A model generated the notes under the pieces. The model searched no databases, was not told where the DNA came from, and saw only the letters and a program-made list of their open reading frames with translations. From contig CAKPLP010000003.1 of NCBI GenBank assembly GCA_934167695.1, positions 45,465 to 109,464 of the forward strand: 64,000 nucleotides of DNA, in the 5' to 3' direction. Position numbers and translations under genes: made by a program. Positions 1 to 8,808 of the stretch are shown here, in pieces; position 1 is the first letter of the stretch, and each line of letters begins with the position of its first letter. Source of the DNA: an uncultured Bacilli bacterium. Its GTDB lineage: Bacteria > Bacillota_I > Bacilli_A > RF39 > UBA660.

Positions 1-1
1 T

Positions 2-196
2 GTTGTTTTAATTGGTAAGGAGAAAACAAAACCAATTAAAAAGGGACTAGAAAATAAAAGATATGATTCTAGTAATATAATTGTATATAATGATGTAAGA
101 GAAGCTTATGCTTTTATAAACAGTATTAAAAATGATACTGATGAGGATGTATATGCTTTATTTGAAAATGATTTGCCAGATACATATAATGAATAA
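2..196 (+). CDS. murF: MurF C-terminal end (partial, cut by window edge)
   Basis: Frame 2 is open from the first base to a TAA at 194-196 and gives the last 64 residues of a protein. The tail, ending in ALFENDLPDTYNE, resembles the end of the UDP-N-acetylmuramoyl-tripeptide--D-alanyl-D-alanine ligase family, which adds the D-Ala-D-Ala dipeptide to the peptidoglycan precursor in the cytoplasm. The next gene, 14 bases on, makes that dipeptide, which supports the assignment. All catalytic motifs lie outside the window, so the identity rests on the tail and the neighbour. Confidence 0.65.
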   Translation, partial: VVLIGKEKTKPIKKGLENKRYDSSNIIVYNDVREAYAFINSIKNDTDEDVYALFENDLPDTYNE

Positions 197-210
197 GGGA
201 GGAGAAATTT

Positions 211-1434
211 ATGAAAATTAAAGTTGGTGTTGTTTTTGGTGGTGAAAGTGTTGAACATGAAGTTAGTATAATTTCTGCACTTCAGGCTATGAACAAAATA
301 AATCAAGAAAAGTATGAAATTATTCCTATCTATATTACAAAAGATAGAGAATGGTATACAGGGGAGATGTTGAGAGATATAGAATCTTATCAAGATTTAT
401 CACTTATAAAAAAATATGCAAAAAATGTCGTTCTTTATTGTGAGAATGGTAGATTTGTTTTAAAGAAAAAGAAAGGTTTATTTAATAAAGTAGTTACTGA
501 TATAGATATTGCTTTTCCAATAGTACATGGTACTAATGTTGAAGATGGTGCTTTACAAGGATATTTTCAGAGTATAGGTATTCCTTATGTAGGACCTAAT
601 GTGTATGCTGCAGCAGTTGGTCAAGACAAAGTATATATGAAAAGAATATTTGAAGGTGAAAATCTTCCAATGACTAAATTTACTTGGTTTTACGATGCTG
701 ATTATAAAAATAATTTAGAAGATGTTTTAAGTAAAATTAAAAAATTAAAGTATCCTGTTATTGTAAAGCCTGCAACTACTGGTAGTAGTGTAGGAATTGG
801 AACTGCTAGTAATGAGAAAGAGCTTATTGATGCTATTGATGACGCTATTCAATATGATTCTAAAATATTAGTTGAAGAAATGGTTCAAAACTTAAAAGAG
901 GTTAATATTAGTGTTTTAGGTAATTATGAACATCAAAAATTAAGTGAAATTGAGGAAGTAATTTCAAATGAAAAATTTTTGACTTTCGAAGAAAAGTATA
1001 TAGGTAATGGAAAAACAAAAGGTAAAAATGGTTTGAAAATGATGAAGCCTAATAAAGGCTCTAAGGGTATGCTTTCTGCTACTAGAAAAATACCAGCAGA
1101 TTTAAGTGACGAGGTAAGAGAAGAAGTAGAGAAAGTTGCAACTTCGGCTTTTAAAGCATTAGGTAGTTCAGGAGTATGTAGAATTGACTTTTTAATTGAT
1201 GATAAAGCTCAAAAAGTTTATGTTAATGAAATTAATTCTATTCCAGGAAGTTTGTCATTTTACTTGTGGGAACCTAAAAATAAAAAATATACTGAATTAT
1301 TAGATGATTTAGTTAATATAGGTGTAAAAGACTATAAAAAACGTGTTAGTAAAACTCATTCATTTGAAAGTAACATTTTAGCAGGATATGCAATGAATGC
1401 AGGTAGTAAAGGCACGAAAGGGAAATTAAAATAA
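211..1434 (+). CDS. ddl: D-alanine--D-alanine ligase
   Basis: ATP-grasp ligase of 407 residues that joins two D-alanines for peptidoglycan synthesis. The N-terminal GGESVEHEVSIISA (10-23) is the Ddl signature; KPATTGSSVGIG (187-198) is the ATP-binding loop; RIDFLID (324-330) and VNEINSIPGS (338-347) form the metal site. Tyr263 in EEKYIG aligns with the tyrosine typical of D-Ala-D-Ala ligases; D-Ala-D-Lac ligases of intrinsically vancomycin-resistant bacteria have Phe there, so a normal D-Ala-D-Ala product is inferred. The protein is longer than the usual 350-370 residues, with a Lys/Gly-rich insertion after the Tyr and a Gly/Lys-rich tail. A good ribosome site (GGGAGGAG) precedes the start. 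It follows murF closely and ends at a terminator. Confidence 0.93.
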   Translation: MKIKVGVVFGGESVEHEVSIISALQAMNKINQEKYEIIPIYITKDREWYTGEMLRDIESYQDLSLIKKYAKNVVLYCENGRFVLKKKKGLFNKVVTDIDIAFPIVHGTNVEDGALQGYFQSIGIPYVGPNVYAAAVGQDKVYMKRIFEGENLPMTKFTWFYDADYKNNLEDVLSKIKKLKYPVIVKPATTGSSVGIGTASNEKELIDAIDDAIQYDSKILVEEMVQNLKEVNISVLGNYEHQKLSEIEEVISNEKFLTFEEKYIGNGKTKGKNGLKMMKPNKGSKGMLSATRKIPADLSDEVREEVEKVATSAFKALGSSGVCRIDFLIDDKAQKVYVNEINSIPGSLSFYLWEPKNKKYTELLDDLVNIGVKDYKKRVSKTHSFESNILAGYAMNAGSKGTKGKLK

Positions 1435-1440
1435 AAAGTT

Positions 1441-1478
1441 AAAAAGTTCAAGTGTATATCTTGAATTTTTTTCTTTTT
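1441..1478 (+). terminator. Rho-independent terminator after ddl
   Basis: Stem TTCAAG (1447-1452) pairs with CTTGAA (1460-1465) across a 7-base loop. The flanking A-run and T-run extend the stem, and a T-rich run continues to 1477. It separates the murF-ddl unit from lon. Confidence 0.7.
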
Positions 1479-1519
1479 TATATATAATAATAAGCATAAT
1501 GTTTTTTGGAGGATGGATT

Positions 1520-3868
1520 ATGAATAGTGATTCTATTATTATATTTGTAAGTAATGATATTGTTTTGTTTCCAAACTCCGAAGTGCGCTTTGAGATTGAT
1601 AATTCTTATGAAAAAGATCTTTTTAAATTAATTGACTCTACTACTAAAGATGTACTTATAGTAAATCCTTATGAAAATGTTAACTTCCCTGATGTTACTA
1701 TGCTTCCTAAAATTGGTGTATTGGCAAGATTAAATTTAGTAATGGACATGCCTAATGGAAAAACAAAAATAACATTATTAGGGTTAAGAAGAGTTAATGT
1801 TTTTAATTATGCTATAAGTGACAGTATGATTTATACGGCAAATTATAATGATATAGAAACTCCAAAGGTAGTTGATGAACATTATAAAAATATTTTAATA
1901 AAAGCGTTAGATAGATATGTTAGTAAAGTGCCATATGTTTCTAATTCTGTTATGAGTAAGATTGATTTTATGGATAATATTAGTGATCTTACTGATTTAA
2001 TTATTAGCTTTTTACCATTTGATATGGATAAAAAGAAGTCCTATATTTTGGAACTTGATAGTTATAAAAGATGCAAAATGCTTATAGAAGATATGAAAGA
2101 TAGCATTAAGTATGTTGAATTAGAGGAGAAAATAGAAAAAGAAGTTGATAAAGAATTAGATGATAGCCAAAGAGAATATTACTTAAGACAAAAAATTAGT
2201 GTTATTCAAAAAGAACTTGGTGATGTTGGTAGTAAAGATAATGAAATAAACAAGTTAAAGAAAAAGTTTAACCGTTTGAAATGTCCTCCAAAAATTAAAT
2301 CTAGAATTAAACTTGAGTTGAATAGATATGAGAATACTCCTAGTAATTCACCAGAAATAACTTTGATACGTGATTATCTTGACTGGATGTTTGCACTTCC
2401 ATGGAGTACCTTTACAAAAGATAATAATAATTTTGTAGATGTTATGAATATATTAAATGATTCTCATTATGGTATGAAGAAAGTTAAGCTTAGAATTTTG
2501 GAATATTTGGCTGTAAAACAAAATACTAATAGTTTAAAAAGTCCTATTATTTGTTTGGTTGGCCCTCCGGGTGTTGGAAAGACAAGTTTAGCTTTATCGA
2601 TTGCAACTGCTCTTAATCGTAATGTTACTAAAATTTCTGTTGGTGGTATAAATGATGAGGCTGAAATAGTTGGACATAGAAGAACTTACGTAGGAGCTAA
2701 TCCCGGAAGAATAATTCAAGGAATAAAAAGAGCTGGTAGTTCCAATCCTGTATTTATTATTGATGAAATAGATAAAATGCGTAAAGATATAAAAGGTGAT
2801 CCTGCTAGTAGCTTATTAGAGGTGTTGGATCCAGCTCAAAATTCTCATTTTTCTGATCATTATATTGAGGAAGATTTTGATTTAAGTAAGGTTATGTTTA
2901 TTGCCACTGCAAATTATATAGAACAAATTCCTTATGAGTTACAAGATAGATTGGAAATAATAGAAGTTCCCGGATATACTGAGTATGAAAAACTAGATAT
3001 CGCTAAAAATTATATTATTCCTAAGGCAATGGATGAATGTGGACTGACCTTACTTAATGTTCAGTTTAGTGATGATGCTATAATGGACATTATTAGGTAT
3101 TATACTAAAGAGGCTGGAGTAAGAGAATTGCAAAGAAAAATTGCTAGCATTTTAAGAAAAATAGTAAAAAAATTACTTACAAATAAGAAAATAGTATCTT
3201 ATTATATAGATTCTGCTATGATTTATGAATTACTTGGAAAGAAGATATTTTTCTATAATGTTATTGAAAAAGAAAAAAGAATAGGTGTTGTTAATGGTAT
3301 GGCTTATACTATATTTGGTGGAGATGTGTTACCTATTGAGGCTACTTATTATAAGGGTTCTGGTAGACTTATTTTAACTGGTAGCCTAGGGGAAGTAATG
3401 AAGGAGTCTGCTAGTATTGCCCTAAGTTATGTAAGAGCTCATGCTACTGATTTTGGTATAGATATTAATAGTTTACTTGAAAATGATATACATATTCATG
3501 TTCCTGAAGGAGCTGTTAATAAAGATGGGCCTAGTGCAGGTATTACTATAACTACTGTTTTAATTAGTTTATTTAAAAATCAAGCAGTATCAAGTAATTT
3601 ATCGATGACTGGTGAAATGACTTTATCTGGTAAAATTCTTCCTATTGGTGGAGTTAGAGAAAAAGTAATAGGTTCACATAGAGCAAAGATTAAAACAATA
3701 TATTTACCTAAAGATAATCAATATGATTTAGATGAAATTGATGATGATATAAAGAAAGATATTAAGTTTGTTTTTATTGATAATTATGTAGAATTATATA
3801 ATTTGTTATTTAAGGGGGAAGTAATGAGTGAAAAAAGAATTCGAAGAAAACGAATTATTAATGGATGA
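1520..3868 (+). CDS. lon: ATP-dependent protease Lon
   Basis: Cytoplasmic AAA+ serine protease that degrades misfolded and regulatory proteins. From the ATG at 1520 it has 782 residues, normal for LonA: an N-terminal substrate domain, a helical region, Walker A GPPGVGKTS near residue 348, Walker B FIIDEIDK, and the protease domain with Ser672 in DGPSAG and Lys715 in GGVREKVIG. The Ser-Lys spacing of 43 matches the family. The ATG at 1499 is too early because the ribosome site GGAGG lies between it and 1520. The last 41 bases overlap the next gene. In Bacillus, lon also lies a few genes from spoVID-ysxE, as here. Confidence 0.95.
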   Translation: MNSDSIIIFVSNDIVLFPNSEVRFEIDNSYEKDLFKLIDSTTKDVLIVNPYENVNFPDVTMLPKIGVLARLNLVMDMPNGKTKITLLGLRRVNVFNYAISDSMIYTANYNDIETPKVVDEHYKNILIKALDRYVSKVPYVSNSVMSKIDFMDNISDLTDLIISFLPFDMDKKKSYILELDSYKRCKMLIEDMKDSIKYVELEEKIEKEVDKELDDSQREYYLRQKISVIQKELGDVGSKDNEINKLKKKFNRLKCPPKIKSRIKLELNRYENTPSNSPEITLIRDYLDWMFALPWSTFTKDNNNFVDVMNILNDSHYGMKKVKLRILEYLAVKQNTNSLKSPIICLVGPPGVGKTSLALSIATALNRNVTKISVGGINDEAEIVGHRRTYVGANPGRIIQGIKRAGSSNPVFIIDEIDKMRKDIKGDPASSLLEVLDPAQNSHFSDHYIEEDFDLSKVMFIATANYIEQIPYELQDRLEIIEVPGYTEYEKLDIAKNYIIPKAMDECGLTLLNVQFSDDAIMDIIRYYTKEAGVRELQRKIASILRKIVKKLLTNKKIVSYYIDSAMIYELLGKKIFFYNVIEKEKRIGVVNGMAYTIFGGDVLPIEATYYKGSGRLILTGSLGEVMKESASIALSYVRAHATDFGIDINSLLENDIHIHVPEGAVNKDGPSAGITITTVLISLFKNQAVSSNLSMTGEMTLSGKILPIGGVREKVIGSHRAKIKTIYLPKDNQYDLDEIDDDIKKDIKFVFIDNYVELYNLLFKGEVMSEKRIRRKRIING

Positions 3869-4502
3869 GTTTTATTTAACGGGATTTAAATATTATTTAT
3901 TGAGAGAATCAGATGAACAAATCAAAAATGTATATAATGATGAGGTTTTTAATTTTCTTTTAGAAAGAATTTTGTTGGAAGAACCATTATTTTTATTAGT
4001 AGATTCTTCTATATCTACAAAAATATTTAATTTTATTAGTAGTAATAGATTTAATGATAAGCAAAATTTAAAAAAATCAAATAATTATATTCTTATAATA
4101 AATGAAATTCTTTCTGTTGATGATATGAGGTTATTTAGAGAATATTATTTTACAAATATTTTAAGAAGATTTGGAAGGGGTTCTTTTGCTATTGAAATGA
4201 TTAATCGTGCTGAGCAGGGTGATGATTTAATTAAATCAATGTTAAATGAGTTATATGCTTATGATTATGTATATATGTGTAAGATTTTATTTAATAATTT
4301 TTCATCTTTAGAAAGTCATGATGAAGAATTGCTTTTCTTATCTTCAACTAATTATTTTTTAAGTCGTGATGTTAATTTATTTGATAATGATGTTAAAAAT
4401 AATGTTTCAAATATAATTGATAATATTGATACTAAAGATAGTAAAAAATTAAAGAAAGTACTTAAAACTACTAAAAAGAATATTAAGAAATCTAGAATTT
4501 AA
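3828..4502 (+). CDS. Hypothetical protein overlapping the end of lon
   Basis: 224 residues, function not recognised. It starts with GTG at 3828, inside the end of lon, with a purine-rich AAGGGGG ribosome site about ten bases upstream, so translation is probably coupled to lon. The protein is soluble, mostly helical in appearance, rich in Asn/Asp/Leu, and ends in a strongly basic tail (KKLKKVLKTTKKNIKKSRI). No signal peptide, membrane segment or known motif is seen. Its position between lon and an unusual sigma-like gene suggests one transcript with them. Confidence 0.6.
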   Translation: MKKEFEENELLMDEFYLTGFKYYLLRESDEQIKNVYNDEVFNFLLERILLEEPLFLLVDSSISTKIFNFISSNRFNDKQNLKKSNNYILIINEILSVDDMRLFREYYFTNILRRFGRGSFAIEMINRAEQGDDLIKSMLNELYAYDYVYMCKILFNNFSSLESHDEELLFLSSTNYFLSRDVNLFDNDVKNNVSNIIDNIDTKDSKKLKKVLKTTKKNIKKSRI

Positions 4503-4540
4503 TAGTGTGTTAAAATATAACTTGTAAGGGGGATAAATAA

Positions 4541-6739
4541 ATGGAATTAAACTATAAAAATGTTCAACAATTAAATTCACAACAAATTTTAGATTTGTTA
4601 TTACCTGATTTTTCTAATATTTATGAAAGTTTTAATTATATAGAAATATCAAAAAATGAATTTTATGTTTTGGTATTAGATAGCATTACTAAATCAAAAA
4701 AGATGTATAATGGAGATGTTTTATATAAGGAATATATTGAAAGTGTGGTAACTAATAGACTTATTGAGCATGTTAAATTAGATTTGTCTAAACCTGATAA
4801 AGCGGTTATTATTTTAAATAATTATATAAATAAATTTTTTAAGGTGGAAAATGATTTAGAAGATAGGGTAAAGAAATTGGAATGTTTTTTTGAAATTTAT
4901 AATTATATTCCTAGATCGAATTTATTAATAAAAGTAATAGAAAAAAATGAGTTTCTATCAAAAACTATAGAATTAATTATTGATAAGTATAAGGACGATT
5001 TTTCTTATGATATTTTAGAAAATCAATTTAATGATAGTGTAATATTGTTATTTATAAAAACATACTGTAGTTTAAATAATATTTTATTAAATGATGAGGT
5101 AAAAGTAGAGTGTGAAAAAAAATTATTAGATGATGTTAATTTTAATGAAGAAAATTATTTTCAACAAATAAAAAAAATACCATTATTATCTATAGAAGAA
5201 GAGCAAAATTTGATAAAGCGTGCATTACAAGGTGAAATTGAAGCAAAAAATTTGTTAGTTTGTAGCAATTTAAGATTAGTTAATAGTATAGCTAAAAAAT
5301 ATATCGGTAGAGGAGTGCCGTTACAGGATTTAATTCAAGAAGGTAGCATTGGTTTGATGAAGGCAATAGATAAATTTGACTTAAGTAAAGGTGTAAAGTT
5401 TTCAACTTATGCTACATATTGGATAAGACAAGTTATTACTAGATCAATATATGATGTTGGTAAGGATATTAGAATACCAGTATATTTATATAAAAAAATT
5501 AATTCTTATAAAGATGCTTTACAAGAGTTGAGATTAGAGTTAAATAGGTATCCAACACTTGATGAAGTGGCAGCTAAAATGGATTTGCCTATATCTGAAG
5601 TTACAGAATTATTAAAATCTCAAGGTGATGTAGTAAGCATGAACACACTGGTTAATGATGAAAATGATACTGAATTACAAGATTTTATTCCTAATACAGA
5701 TGAGAGTCCTGATGAGTTAGCTATTACTACTGTTATGCAGGAGCAAGTAAGAGATTTAATACAAAATAGTTCTCTAAGTCAAAGAGAAATAGAAATATTA
5801 ATGTTGAGATTTGGCTTTAATGATAATAAGATTATGACTCTTGAAGAGATAGGAAAAAAATTAAATATAACAAAGTCAAGAGTTGGACAAATTGAAGCAC
5901 AAGCATTAATTAAATTAAGAAAATCTAAAAAAATTAAACAATTTGCAGAATATATGTCTAATCCTGAACAGGCATTAAAACGTTTAGATGAGTTTAGAAA
6001 ATATTATTATGAAAATAACCGTGCATATAAAAGCTTTTTATATGAAGATAAAGTAAAACAAAAAATAGAAGTGGGAGAACATAGTATGCCAAGAAAATTA
6101 AAATCAATTTATGAATATCTTAGTGATTATTCGAAGGAACAGATTGATGAATTGATAGAAGAGTTACCTGAAGAAGATAAAGAATTAATTAAAGTAAGAT
6201 ATGGTAGTGATTTAAGTAAACCTGTAATAGGAAAATTATCTAAAAATCAAAGGGATAGATTTTATGGAAGTCTTATTCCTAAAATGAGAAAAAATTTAAA
6301 TAAAAAAAGTAAAGCTCAAAATATTAATAAAATTGTTCAATCTGATTCAAGGAAGAATGATTATACTGAACAATTAAAAAAAGTAAATCAATCTGCACAG
6401 GTACCTTTTAAAACAAATTTAGAAGATTCTAATATTAAGGAAAGTGAAGAATTGATTACAAAAGATGATTATATTAAAATGTTAGAATTATTAAGAACTC
6501 CTAATTTTAGCCAAATGATAGCTGTTCTAACGGTAAAGGAAGCTGTAATTATTTCTTTAAAATTAGGATATGTAAATGGTGAATATTTTTCAACTGAGGC
6601 TATTGCTCAATTCTTAGGAATAGAAAAAGCCGAAGTTATAGAAACTACAAAAAAAGTGCTACTCTTATATAAAGAAAATATTAATCAGTTTATTGATCAT
6701 GCAGTTGAAGTGATAGAAAAGAGTAAAATTAAAAAATAA
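4541..6739 (+). CDS. Oversized sigma-70 family protein with extra C-terminal modules
   Basis: 732 residues, about twice a normal primary sigma factor. Residues about 1-200 match nothing I recognise. Residues about 204-470 are a full sigma core: region 1.2 (IPLLSIEEEQNLIKRALQGE), region 2 (NLRLVNSIAKKYIGRGVPL, DLIQEGSIGLMKAIDKFD), the -10 reading helix YATYWIRQVITRSI with the usual Gln and Thr kept, region 3 (YPTLDEVAAKM) and region 4 (LTLEEIGKKLNITKSRVGQIE-like). Two later stretches, about 528-590 and 643-720, also look like region 4 helix-turn-helices. It could be an alternative or lineage-specific RpoD-like sigma; the true primary rpoD normally sits by dnaG and is not in this window. A GGGGG ribosome site precedes the ATG. 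Confidence 0.8.
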   Translation: MELNYKNVQQLNSQQILDLLLPDFSNIYESFNYIEISKNEFYVLVLDSITKSKKMYNGDVLYKEYIESVVTNRLIEHVKLDLSKPDKAVIILNNYINKFFKVENDLEDRVKKLECFFEIYNYIPRSNLLIKVIEKNEFLSKTIELIIDKYKDDFSYDILENQFNDSVILLFIKTYCSLNNILLNDEVKVECEKKLLDDVNFNEENYFQQIKKIPLLSIEEEQNLIKRALQGEIEAKNLLVCSNLRLVNSIAKKYIGRGVPLQDLIQEGSIGLMKAIDKFDLSKGVKFSTYATYWIRQVITRSIYDVGKDIRIPVYLYKKINSYKDALQELRLELNRYPTLDEVAAKMDLPISEVTELLKSQGDVVSMNTLVNDENDTELQDFIPNTDESPDELAITTVMQEQVRDLIQNSSLSQREIEILMLRFGFNDNKIMTLEEIGKKLNITKSRVGQIEAQALIKLRKSKKIKQFAEYMSNPEQALKRLDEFRKYYYENNRAYKSFLYEDKVKQKIEVGEHSMPRKLKSIYEYLSDYSKEQIDELIEELPEEDKELIKVRYGSDLSKPVIGKLSKNQRDRFYGSLIPKMRKNLNKKSKAQNINKIVQSDSRKNDYTEQLKKVNQSAQVPFKTNLEDSNIKESEELITKDDYIKMLELLRTPNFSQMIAVLTVKEAVIISLKLGYVNGEYFSTEAIAQFLGIEKAEVIETTKKVLLLYKENINQFIDHAVEVIEKSKIKK

Positions 6740-6822
6740 AATATATATTATTATACTTTGAAAAGGACTTTGTTCTTTTTTTTTTCATTTATTCATAATA
6801 TTAATTGAATAGGAGGATATGT

Positions 6823-7662
6823 ATGAAAAAAACTTTATCTTTTGAAAAAGATTTAACATTTCAAACAATGATTGGTGAAGTTAGTACTATTTCATTTGAA
6901 GATGATTTGAAATTTGTGGATAAGAGTAATATAGAAGGTAATTTTTATATTAGTGGTAAGTATAAAATGACTGAGGCTAGTACTTTAACTGAAGATTTTT
7001 CATTTAGTGTTCCAATAGAAATTGCTATGATGGAAGTGTATGATTTAACTACTACTAAAATTAGTATAGAAAACTTTAATTATGAGGTTATTGATGATGA
7101 TGTATTAAGATGTAAAATTGATATTTTAATTGAAGGAAGAGAAGAAGTGGTTTTAGAGGATGAGAAGAGTACTTTAGATGAAAAGGTCTTAGATAGAGAA
7201 TGTGATGACGATGATGTCTTGGAGGAAGAAAAAGAAATTCCAATAAAAGAAGATAAAAAGGATAATGAAAAAGTAGAGGAGGCAGAGGTTGTGGAGGAAG
7301 AGGAAAAGTTAAATAATAATATTAATATTGATATGAAACAGGATATAAATATGGATATTATTCAAAATATTGAAAGTAAAAAAGATAATGAAGAAAAGGA
7401 GAAAAGGGATGAAGAAGTGGTAGCTGTTGTTGAAGATAAGCCTAAGAATACTACAATTAAGGTTAATTCTTTATTTGCAAATTTAGGTGATGATAATGAT
7501 ACATTTACAACTTATTCTGTTTATATTATGCGCGAAGGTGACACTGTTGAAAAAGTAATGGATCAGTATCAAGTAAAAAAAGAAGATTTGGAAATGTATA
7601 ATGATTTAAGTACAATACAATTAAATTCTAAAGTAATTATTCCTACTAGTAGTGATGAATAA
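6823..7662 (+). CDS. spoVID: SpoVID-like spore coat morphogenetic protein
   Basis: 279 residues from the ATG at 6823, which follows AGGAGG; the upstream in-frame TTG at 6805 lies before that site. The N-terminal 110 residues have the SpoVID pattern (hydrophobic strands ending in a DILIEG motif), then comes a long Glu/Asp/Lys-rich low-complexity linker (about 115-215), then a C-terminal LysM-like module (REGDTVEKVMDQYQVKKEDL ... VIIP). In Bacillus, SpoVID sits on the forespore surface and holds the coat proteins in place. The next gene is the usual partner ysxE, overlapping it. The protein is about half the Bacillus length, mostly a shorter linker. Confidence 0.75.
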   Translation: MKKTLSFEKDLTFQTMIGEVSTISFEDDLKFVDKSNIEGNFYISGKYKMTEASTLTEDFSFSVPIEIAMMEVYDLTTTKISIENFNYEVIDDDVLRCKIDILIEGREEVVLEDEKSTLDEKVLDRECDDDDVLEEEKEIPIKEDKKDNEKVEEAEVVEEEEKLNNNINIDMKQDINMDIIQNIESKKDNEEKEKRDEEVVAVVEDKPKNTTIKVNSLFANLGDDNDTFTTYSVYIMREGDTVEKVMDQYQVKKEDLEMYNDLSTIQLNSKVIIPTSSDE

Positions 7663-8566
7663 TATATTAGAAAAGTATAATTTAAGAGTTGTAAAGTATA
7701 AATATATCAATACTGCTAAAATTATTAATACTGATGATGGTAAGTTTGTTATAAAAGAAAAAAAAAGAGAAGATAAGGATAAATTGTATGAATACTTATT
7801 ATCTAGAGACTTTTCTTTCTTTTTGTATCCTGAGAATGATTTAAGAGATGATATTGAAATATATGCTTATTTGGATGATGTTAAGATAGATAAGGAAGAA
7901 AAAGCTAAGGATCTTATGTATATAATTAGTGATTTACATAATAGGACTACTACTTATAAGAATACAAATTTAGATAAAATTAAGGAAATATATGAGGCAA
8001 GAATTAATTTAATTGAATATTTAATGAACTATTATAATGACTTAGAGGAAGTATTTATGATGCATGTTTATAATAGTCCTGCGGAGTATTTATTACTTAG
8101 AAACATAGATAAGATATATAATACATTACAGTATAGTAGAATGTTACTTGATGAATGGTATCAATCTATTATAAAAACAAAAAAAGAAAGGATAGCCTTT
8201 CTTCATAATCATTTAAGTTTAGATCATTTCATTGATGGTAGAGAAGCTAAACTTATTAATTTTGATTATTCTGAGTATAATAGTCCTATATATGACTTTA
8301 TTCATTTTTATAAGAAGCATTATAAGGAATTAGATATGGAAAGTCTGTATGAAATATATAAGCATAAATTTAAGTTTACGAGGGAAGAGGAATTATTATT
8401 TTTTATTGAATTAATGATTCCTTGCAAAATAAGTTTTACTAATAATAATTATAATAATTGTGTTACTGTTTATGATTTAAATAAGTATTTGGATGTTACT
8501 AGAAGTTTTGTTTTAAAAGAGCAAGAGAAACATCAAAAAAGATATAATGAAAACGAGAAACAATAA
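7655..8566 (+). CDS. ysxE: CotS/YsxE-like spore coat kinase-fold protein
   Basis: About 303 residues with an aminoglycoside-phosphotransferase-like fold. The start (ATG 7655 or GTG 7652) overlaps the end of spoVID, so translation is coupled, the same order as spoVID-ysxE in Bacillus. The catalytic loop reads LHNHLSLDHF where active family members have HGDLHxxN, so the catalytic Asp is missing; INFDYSEYNSPIYDF takes the place of the metal-binding D-x-D segment. Loss of the loop Asp is seen in the YsxE/YutH subgroup, so this is probably a structural pseudokinase of the spore coat. No membrane segment is seen. Confidence 0.7.
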   Translation: MNNILEKYNLRVVKYKYINTAKIINTDDGKFVIKEKKREDKDKLYEYLLSRDFSFFLYPENDLRDDIEIYAYLDDVKIDKEEKAKDLMYIISDLHNRTTTYKNTNLDKIKEIYEARINLIEYLMNYYNDLEEVFMMHVYNSPAEYLLLRNIDKIYNTLQYSRMLLDEWYQSIIKTKKERIAFLHNHLSLDHFIDGREAKLINFDYSEYNSPIYDFIHFYKKHYKELDMESLYEIYKHKFKFTREEELLFFIELMIPCKISFTNNNYNNCVTVYDLNKYLDVTRSFVLKEQEKHQKRYNENEKQ

Positions 8567-8728
8567 GATAATAGCATTGATTCTGGTTGTTATAAATACT
8601 AATATTAGTACTTGCCAAAAAATAATTATTAATAAACAAAATATTGCTCCTAAGTATAGAAGACTTGTTCTTCTTTTTTGTTTGCAAAAGCTACATCTAC
8701 AATAAAATGGATGTTTTGCTGATTTCAT
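8513..8728 (-). CDS. Possible small two-helix membrane protein
   Basis: 71-residue reading frame on the minus strand, convergent with ysxE and overlapping its last 54 bases. It begins with ATG at 8728 preceded by AGGTGATG at good spacing. The N-terminus has three cysteines (YCRCSFCKQKRR), then two hydrophobic segments (about 24-45 and 50-70). It fills a gap that otherwise has no gene. Function unknown; a chance frame is possible because the sequence is AT-rich. A second minus frame here (8499-8687) overlaps it and has no clear ribosome site. Confidence 0.4.
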   Translation of the reverse strand: MKSAKHPFYCRCSFCKQKRRTSLLYLGAIFCLLIIIFWQVLILVFITTRINAIILLFLVFIISFLMFLLLF

Positions 8729-8808
8729 TGAACATCACCTATAGTAATTTATGTATTTTAATGTGATTTGTTTCATGATATAATTTATTAGAAAGTGTAG
8801 GTAATAGT

